NCBI GenBank assembly: GCA_021796375.1
Contig: JAJYJF010000063.1
Coordinates: 1 to 9,074, forward strand
Source: Chloroflexota bacterium
GTDB taxonomy: Bacteria > Chloroflexota > Anaerolineae > Anaerolineales > Anaerolineaceae
Length of the DNA stretch: 9,074 bases
Reading direction: 5' to 3'
Both the position numbers and the translations under genes were made by a program. The notes under the pieces were generated by a model. It was not told the origin of the DNA and did no database searches. It saw nothing but the letters and a program-made list of their open reading frames with translations. The first letter of the stretch is position 1; each line of letters starts with the position of its first letter. Shown piece by piece: positions 5,612-9,074 of the stretch.

Positions 5612-6768
5612 CTTCCAGCTCCTTGGGGAATACCAGGGAAAAACCGCCCGGGTGCGTAGCGGTCCAGCGGGCGGGGGGGCGCCTGCCCCTGGATCATCAT
5701 GGCCATCCATCCGGCGAGCACGGGGATGGCGGAGATGGTCTCGAGCAGGCTGGTTGAGACGAAGAGGTTCTCCAGCTGGGGAACCCAGCCCACCAGCGGC
5801 TCTTCATCGGGGGCGATCGAGGTCGGCCGCGCCCAGGTGCGTACGGCGCGGACGTCGCGGAGGAACGGGTAAAACCCGGCTGCGGCGCGCGCCATGGCCG
5901 CCAGGCCCCAGGCGGTCGAGCGGTCGTGGAGGTCCCCGGTTGAGGCGACGGCTTCGGAAACGTACAGGCTTCCATCCGGCTCCGGGACGATCCCAAACGC
6001 GACCGCGTGGGATTTCCCGTAGATGGTCTCGTAGCTGTCGGCGACGCCGATGTTGTGGTAGATGCGGGGCGGGATCGGCTCCGTAATAAAAGCTTCCGCG
6101 TGGGAGTTCTGGATCGGCAGCTCGACCCCCGCCATGCGGGTGATCTCGTTCACCCACGAGCCGGTCATCACGGCCACCACGCCCGCGGAATAGGTTTCCG
6201 CGGCGGTCTTCACGGCGGTCACGCGCCGTCCCTGCACCTCCAGACCGGTCACCGGCGAGTCGCGGCGGATCTGCGCGCCGTACCGGGCGGCCGCCCGGGC
6301 CAGGGCCAGCGAAAACTTGAGCGGGTTGAGCGTGCCCTCGGTGCAGGCCACGGCGCCCAGCAGGCCATCCGTCCGCAGGTTCGGCTCGGCTTTCCGCAGG
6401 CTCTGGACGTCGATGATCCCGGTCGGGATCCCGGAGGCGGTCAGCACGCTGGAGCGCTCGGACCACAACCGGACCATGCCCTCCTCGCGGAGCAGCAGGA
6501 GCAGGCCGACTTTGCGCCATTCGTAATCAAAGTCGAGCTCTTCTTGCAGGGTCTCATGGGCTTTCAGCCCGTCCCGGACCAGGGCGATATTCAGCTCGTC
6601 CAGGTGGCCTTCGCAGGCCTGGGCCCTGCCGGCGCACGCGCCGGACGTCCCGCTGCCGATCCCCCGGGCTTCGAGCAGGAGCGTCCGCACGCCGGATTTC
6701 GCCAGGCAGTAGGCCGCGGCGAGGCCGTGAAACCCCCCGCCCGCAATGAGCACGTCGTAGGTTTGCAT
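5608..6768 (-). CDS. FAD-dependent amino/imino-acid oxidoreductase, DadA/SoxB/HcnC family catalytic subunit
   Basis: This 386-residue DAO-family flavoprotein has an N-terminal Rossmann motif GGGFHG (10-15) after YDVLIA, an acidic residue ending the second strand (LLLEARGIGSGTSG), and the C-terminal stretch RTWARPTSIAPDEEPLVGW typical of glycine/D-amino-acid oxidases and the catalytic subunits of opine, hydroxyproline and glycine dehydrogenase complexes. It should oxidise the C-N bond of an amino or imino acid, passing electrons to the two iron-sulfur partners encoded downstream. The ATG at 6768 is preferred because GAGG lies 6 bases upstream; an ATG four codons earlier (6780) has no good ribosome site. 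It is the first gene of the operon, with a 4-base overlap to the next gene. D-alanine is a plausible substrate given the dipeptidase in the same operon; proline derivatives, glycine, sarcosine or opines cannot be excluded. Confidence 0.9.
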   Translation of the reverse strand: MQTYDVLIAGGGFHGLAAAYCLAKSGVRTLLLEARGIGSGTSGACAGRAQACEGHLDELNIALVRDGLKAHETLQEELDFDYEWRKVGLLLLLREEGMVRLWSERSSVLTASGIPTGIIDVQSLRKAEPNLRTDGLLGAVACTEGTLNPLKFSLALARAAARYGAQIRRDSPVTGLEVQGRRVTAVKTAAETYSAGVVAVMTGSWVNEITRMAGVELPIQNSHAEAFITEPIPPRIYHNIGVADSYETIYGKSHAVAFGIVPEPDGSLYVSEAVASTGDLHDRSTAWGLAAMARAAAGFYPFLRDVRAVRTWARPTSIAPDEEPLVGWVPQLENLFVSTSLLETISAIPVLAGWMAMMIQGQAPPRPLDRYAPGRFFPGIPQGAGR

Positions 6769-6870
6769 CCTCTCCCTCATGGAATCACTTCAGCCCCGGA
6801 TCAGGCGCCCCGGAACCCAGCCCGGCCAGGACCCTCCCGGATGCCTCGGCGAAACCTCTCGGATAGGCTT

Positions 6871-6916
6871 CCCTCATCCCCATTCCTCTCCCACCGGGAG
6901 AAGGCAGGGTGACGGG
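6871..6916. repeat. Degenerate palindromic intergenic repeat (CTCTCCC-ACC-GGGAGAG type)
   Basis: A core hairpin at 6885-6904 (CCTCTCCC, loop ACC, GGGAGA-A-GG with one bulged A) is flanked by partly complementary outer arms, CCCTCATCCC (6871-6880) and CAGGGTGACGGG (6905-6916). The overall pattern CCCTCA..CCTCTCCCACCGGGAGA..GGGTGA.GGG resembles short palindromic elements scattered through intergenic regions of many GC-rich bacteria. It falls in the long 5' leader of the minus-strand operon. Only one copy is in the window, so its repeat status is from resemblance only. Confidence 0.5.
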
Positions 6917-6980
6917 CTATCCTCATCTTATGAAAGCCCTGAGGCGAACCTGCGCCGCCTTCCCGGGCGGATCGCCGCGG

Positions 6981-6989
6981 TGGTACAAT
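6981..6989 (+). promoter_or_regulatory. Candidate extended -10 promoter for the amidohydrolase gene
   Basis: TGGTACAAT contains a -10-like TACAAT (6984-6989) with the extended TGN motif directly before it. No good -35 is seen 17 bases upstream. Transcription would start near 6996 and cross the palindrome at 7009-7025 before reaching the gene at 7107. An alternative plus-strand promoter is TTGTGA (7007-7012) with TATAGT (7032-7037), but its 19-base spacing is poor. Which of the two is used is unresolved. Confidence 0.4.
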
Positions 6990-7008
6990 CAAACCAAGCT
7001 TTACTTTT

Positions 7009-7025
7009 GTGAAGTGGTAATTTAC
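7009..7025. promoter_or_regulatory. Operator-like 17-bp palindrome, copy 1
   Basis: GTGAAGTGGTAATTTAC is an imperfect palindrome (GTGAAGT, GGT, AATTTAC; 5 of 7 half-site positions symmetric). It matches 14 of 17 positions with the reverse complement of a site at 8615-8631 in front of the isomerase-like gene. It spans about -2 to +15 of the predicted minus-strand start site and lies downstream of, or inside, either candidate plus-strand promoter, so a bound repressor could block transcription in both directions. No regulator gene is in the window. Confidence 0.5.
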
Positions 7026-7029
7026 AGGG

Positions 7030-7058
7030 ATTATAGTCAGGAGAAATCGAAAAGTCAA
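7030..7058 (-). promoter_or_regulatory. Promoter of the oxidoreductase-dipeptidase operon
   Basis: On the minus strand TTGACT (7058-7053, 5 of 6 to the -35 consensus) is followed after exactly 17 bases by TATAAT (7035-7030, perfect -10). Transcription should start near 7023, giving a leader of about 255 bases to the ATG at 6768. The palindrome at 7009-7025 covers the predicted start site. Confidence 0.75.
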
Positions 7059-7106
7059 ACCCCGCGGGATCCCTCCACCTGCCCAGAGCCGGATAAAGGA
7101 AGTTCA

Positions 7107-8519
7107 ATGGAAACCGTCGACCTGATCATCGTTCATGCCGCCATCGTGACCATGGATAAGGACCTGCGGATGCTGGACGACCACGCGCTGGTCGTCCAGG
7201 GCAACCGGATCGCCGCCATCGAGCCCAGCGGCGCGGCGCTCGCGAAATACGAGGGCCGCAAGACTATCGACGGGCGCGACCAGTTCATCTTCCCCGGGTT
7301 TATCAACACCCACACCCACCTGTTCCAGAGCGGCCTGAAGGGGTTGGGCCGCGACAAGCCGCTCTACGAGTGGCTCGACAGCTCGGTGCGCAGGGCGCTG
7401 CCCCACATGGTCTACGAGAACGTCTATCACGCGGCGCGGGCCGGCTGCATCGAGAACATCCGCAGCGGGGTGACGACCGTTCTGGACTACATGTACGCGC
7501 ACTGCAGCCAGGTCGGCCTCGACGACGCCGTCTTCCAGGCGTTCGACGAGACCGGCATCCGCGGGATCCTGGGCCGGGCGCACACCAATACCGCCAGCCT
7601 CCCGGCCGGGGTGACCTGCCCCGTCAACGAAACCGAGGAGATGTTCTTCGCCGACGTCGAGCGCCTGGTGGAAAAGGCGCGCGGCCACGCGCGCATCTCG
7701 CTGGCCATCGCCCCGGGCATCATCTGGGACATGGACGAGCAGGGCTACCGGAGGATGCGCCGCGAAGCCGACCGCCACGGGATCCCGATCACCATGCACC
7801 TGGACGAAACCCATGACGACGACGAATACGCGCTGCAGCGGTACGGGGTCAGCGCCGCGGAGGTCCTCGACCGGAACGGGGTGCTGGGCGAGGATTTCAT
7901 CGGGGTGCATCTGGTGCATCTCTCCGAGCGGACCCTGGAGCTGCTGGCGAAGCGGCGGATCAAAGTCTCGCACAACCCGGTGTCCAACATGATCCTGGCC
8001 TCAGGCGTATCGCCGGTCGGCGAGCTGAAGGGCCTGGGGCTGGATATCAGCCTGGGGACCGACGGGGCCGCCAGCAACGATTCGCAGAACATGCTCGAGG
8101 TCATCAAGACCGCCGCGATCCTTCACAAGTGCATCCATCAAGATGCCGCCCTGCTGCCTGCTATCGACATCCTCAAGATGGCCACCTGCGAGGGCGCGAA
8201 GGTGATCGGCCGGGGGGACGAGCTGGGCTCTATCGAGGCCGGGAAGCGCGCGGATTTCTTCCTGTTCGATCCGCGCAACATCGCCTGCGTACCGGTGGCG
8301 GACCCGGTCTCGTCGCTGGTCTACTCATCGAACCCGACCGCCGTACAAACCGTGGTCATCGATGGCCGCGTGGTCATGGAGCAGGGCAAGATCGGCACCC
8401 TCGATGAAGCGGCGGCCATCCGCGACCTCCAGCGGTCGGCATACGGGCTGCGCCAGCGGGCGGGCCTGGGGAACGAGATCAACGGGCGCAAGGTGATCGT
8501 CGGCCCGTTCACGTCCTGA
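7107..8519 (+). CDS. Amidohydrolase/deaminase, TrzA/AtzB (COG0402) type
   Basis: This 470-residue metal-dependent hydrolase of the amidohydrolase superfamily should deaminate or hydrolyse an N-heterocycle or amidine-like substrate in the cytoplasm. Metal and catalytic residues are all present: H69 and H71 (NTHTHLFQS), H231 and E234 (MHLDET), H268 (GVHLVHLS) and D319 (LGTDGAASND). The C-terminal beta-sandwich signature GSIEAGKRADFFLFD is at 375-388. The ATG at 7107 is chosen because AAAGGA ends 6 bases before it and the family's N-terminal strand (VDLIIVHAAIVT) begins directly after. The frame is open upstream to 6909, but that part contains promoter and operator sequence. It stands alone, divergent from the oxidoreductase operon. 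Relatives act on chlorotriazines, 8-oxoguanine, adenosine derivatives and cytosine; the sequence does not settle the substrate. Confidence 0.92.
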   Translation: METVDLIIVHAAIVTMDKDLRMLDDHALVVQGNRIAAIEPSGAALAKYEGRKTIDGRDQFIFPGFINTHTHLFQSGLKGLGRDKPLYEWLDSSVRRALPHMVYENVYHAARAGCIENIRSGVTTVLDYMYAHCSQVGLDDAVFQAFDETGIRGILGRAHTNTASLPAGVTCPVNETEEMFFADVERLVEKARGHARISLAIAPGIIWDMDEQGYRRMRREADRHGIPITMHLDETHDDDEYALQRYGVSAAEVLDRNGVLGEDFIGVHLVHLSERTLELLAKRRIKVSHNPVSNMILASGVSPVGELKGLGLDISLGTDGAASNDSQNMLEVIKTAAILHKCIHQDAALLPAIDILKMATCEGAKVIGRGDELGSIEAGKRADFFLFDPRNIACVPVADPVSSLVYSSNPTAVQTVVIDGRVVMEQGKIGTLDEAAAIRDLQRSAYGLRQRAGLGNEINGRKVIVGPFTS

Positions 8520-8584
8520 GCGCCCCGTAAACGCGAACCGGAGGGGTGCGGCCGCCTGGGAATTCGCCCCGGCCCGCCGCGGAT

Positions 8585-8600
8585 GTAAAGTAGAACTAAC
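8585..8600. promoter_or_regulatory. Weak secondary operator-like site
   Basis: GTAAAGT-AG-AACTAAC resembles the 17-bp palindrome in both half-sites but has a 2-base rather than 3-base centre and poorer internal symmetry (4 of 7). It lies 30 bases upstream of the site at 8615, about three helical turns, which would suit cooperative binding. This may be chance. Confidence 0.2.
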
Positions 8601-8603
8601 CAT

Positions 8604-8643
8604 TCCCGGCGCACGTTAATTACCAATTGACAAAGCGCCGGGA
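8604..8643. repeat. Nested inverted repeats around the -35 of the isomerase-like gene
   Basis: A perfect 9-bp outer repeat TCCCGGCGC (8604-8612) and GCGCCGGGA (8635-8643) encloses the 17-bp palindrome at 8615-8631. The two dyads share nearly the same centre, so the whole 40-base block could form one long interrupted stem. No T-run follows, so it is not an obvious terminator of the amidohydrolase transcript, though it could still shape that 3' end. The position over the promoter also suits a protein-binding site. Confidence 0.6.
8615..8631. promoter_or_regulatory. Operator-like 17-bp palindrome, copy 2
   Basis: GTTAATT-ACC-AATTGAC is symmetric at 6 of 7 half-site positions, and its reverse complement matches the site at 7009-7025 at 14 of 17 positions. 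The shared pattern, read on the copy 1 strand, is GTNAANTGGTAATTNAC. It overlaps five bases of the -35 element at 8627-8632, the typical place for a repressor site. The two copies suggest shared control of the isomerase-like gene, the amidohydrolase and the oxidoreductase operon. Confidence 0.5.
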
Positions 8644-8655
8644 GTAGGGTAGCAT
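8627..8655 (+). promoter_or_regulatory. Promoter of the isomerase-like gene
   Basis: TTGACA (8627-8632, perfect -35) is followed after 17 bases by TAGCAT (8650-8655, 4 of 6 to the -10 consensus). Transcription would start near 8662, giving a leader of about 105 bases. Confidence 0.65.
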
Positions 8656-8692
8656 TTGACCCGAACCCGAAAGATAGATCCCCTGCCCCACG

Positions 8693-8715
8693 CCTGCCAG
8701 CCGCAGGCCGGCAGG
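8693..8715 (+). other. Leader hairpin upstream of the isomerase-like gene
   Basis: CCTGCC (8693-8698) pairs with GGCAGG (8710-8715), with an inner GCC/GGC stem around the loop GCA and one A-C mismatch. The upstream CCCTGCC (8681-8687) can pair with the same right arm (GGCAGGG, 8710-8716), so two alternative stems are possible. The downstream bases are A/T-rich but lack a clean T-run, so termination is uncertain. Confidence 0.4.
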
Positions 8716-8766
8716 GTATTTCAATAAAATGCCTTTTCCCGTCTTCTAGCTTGGAGGGTGTCGACG

Positions 8767-9074
8767 ATGGAGTTCACGGGTTATCTCGATTTCTGGTTTA
8801 CCGACCGGCCTATGGTCGAGCGGGTGGAGCCGATGGTCCGGCTGGGCATCCGCCGGGTGGACGTCTGGTCCTGGCGGCAGCAGCCGATGGCGGAGCTGGC
8901 GGCCGAATGCCGCCGGCTGGGCGCGGTGCTCAACTCCGTGTTCGACGACGAGATGGGCAGCCTGGCCGACCCGGGCGACAACGAGCTGACGCTCAGGACC
9001 TGGTCCGAGAGCCTGGAGATGGCCACCCGGTACGGCGTCGAGCACCTCTTCCTGTTCTCCAACCAGGTGGACCT
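8767..9074 (+). CDS. Sugar-phosphate isomerase/epimerase-like TIM-barrel protein (hydroxypyruvate-isomerase type), 5' part
   Basis: The frame is open from the ATG at 8767 to the window edge (102 complete codons), so the gene is cut. The residues read MEFTGYLDFWFTDRP at the start, with LGIRRVDVWSWR at 26-37, an AELAAECRRLGA helix and strand, and YGVEHLFLF at 89-97. This beta-alpha pattern is that of the xylose-isomerase-like TIM-barrel (AP endonuclease 2) superfamily, including hydroxypyruvate isomerases and 3-keto-sugar or inosose enzymes. GGAGG ends 9 bases before the ATG. The metal ligands normally lie later in the barrel and are outside the window, so catalytic competence and substrate cannot be judged. 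It is downstream of the amidohydrolase on the same strand but has its own promoter. Confidence 0.8.
   Translation, partial: MEFTGYLDFWFTDRPMVERVEPMVRLGIRRVDVWSWRQQPMAELAAECRRLGAVLNSVFDDEMGSLADPGDNELTLRTWSESLEMATRYGVEHLFLFSNQVD

Larger units (their letters stand above)
6781..7106. other. Divergent intergenic region (no gene)
   Basis: These 326 bases separate the minus-strand oxidoreductase operon from the plus-strand amidohydrolase gene. They hold a strong minus-strand promoter, at least one candidate plus-strand promoter, an operator-like palindrome and a degenerate palindromic repeat, each listed separately. The minus-strand transcript would have an unusually long leader of roughly 255 bases. 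I found no known riboswitch consensus in it, and no open frame in the region has a credible ribosome site or recognisable protein. Confidence 0.7.

Noticed and set aside
5612..5710. ATG at 5710 as start of the small [2Fe-2S] protein
   Set aside because: It lies within the upstream oxidoreductase gene and lacks family similarity. The GTG at 5611 has a strong AAGGAG and a GTGA overlap.
6871..6916. Insertion-sequence terminal repeat or CRISPR repeat
   Set aside because: There is a single copy, no transposase, no spacers and no target duplication, so it is described only as a degenerate palindromic intergenic element.
6801..7058. 85-codon minus-strand open frame in the divergent region
   Set aside because: It begins upstream of the predicted transcription start, overlaps the promoter and operator, and has no family resemblance.
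6909..7106. 66-codon N-terminal extension of the amidohydrolase
   Set aside because: The extension would cross promoter and operator sequence and has no family similarity. The ATG at 7107 has a proper ribosome site and begins right at the family's first strand.

Overview
The window is GC-rich bacterial DNA with tightly packed genes and short, translationally coupled junctions. It most resembles Chloroflexota (Anaerolineae or Chloroflexia-like). That is an inference from base composition and from an FMN-riboswitch-controlled RibXY-type ABC transporter, a system known from Chloroflexus; no ribosomal or other marker gene is present to confirm it.

Layout. (1) 115-3148, minus strand: a riboflavin-uptake operon. 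A consensus sigma-70-type promoter (-35 at 3143-3148, -10 at 3120-3125) reads into a complete FMN riboswitch (2936-3104) and an intrinsic terminator (2855-2890). These are followed by a permease (ribX), a lipoprotein substrate-binding protein (ribY) and an ATPase. The 354-base space in front of ribX is fully accounted for by these regulatory parts. (2) 3189-6768, minus strand: a four-gene operon. It encodes a DadA/SoxB/HcnC-like flavoprotein, a small [2Fe-2S] protein (HcnA-like), a second flavoprotein with a BFD-type cysteine cluster (HcnB-like) and a VanX/DdpX-type D-Ala-D-Ala dipeptidase. The first three genes overlap by 4 bases at each junction and should form one heteromeric amino- or imino-acid dehydrogenase. 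(3) 6781-7106: a regulatory region between divergent genes, with a near-consensus minus-strand promoter, a candidate plus-strand promoter, a 17-bp operator-like palindrome and a degenerate palindromic repeat. (4) 7107-8519, plus strand: a TrzA/AtzB/COG0402-type amidohydrolase. (5) 8520-8766: an intergenic region with a promoter, nested inverted repeats and a second copy of the operator. (6) 8767 to the right edge, plus strand: the 5' part of a sugar-phosphate-isomerase/hydroxypyruvate-isomerase-like TIM-barrel gene.

How the genes may work together. The dipeptidase would release D-alanine from D-Ala-D-Ala, and the three-subunit flavoenzyme could oxidise it or a related amino or imino acid. The amidohydrolase and the isomerase-like protein look like further catabolic functions. 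The 17-bp operator in front of both, also lying at the start point of the oxidoreductase operon, suggests one regulator for all three transcription units. The flavin-dependent enzymes sit next to a flavin-scavenging operon, but that operon has its own promoter and is controlled by FMN.

Main points: the FMN riboswitch assigns riboflavin (or a close flavin) to an ABC transporter that by homology alone would be called nitrate/taurine/thiamine-precursor type, and its off/on switch can be read directly from complementary sequences. The repeated 17-bp palindrome is a candidate regulon signature. No mobile element, CRISPR array, tRNA or rRNA was seen.
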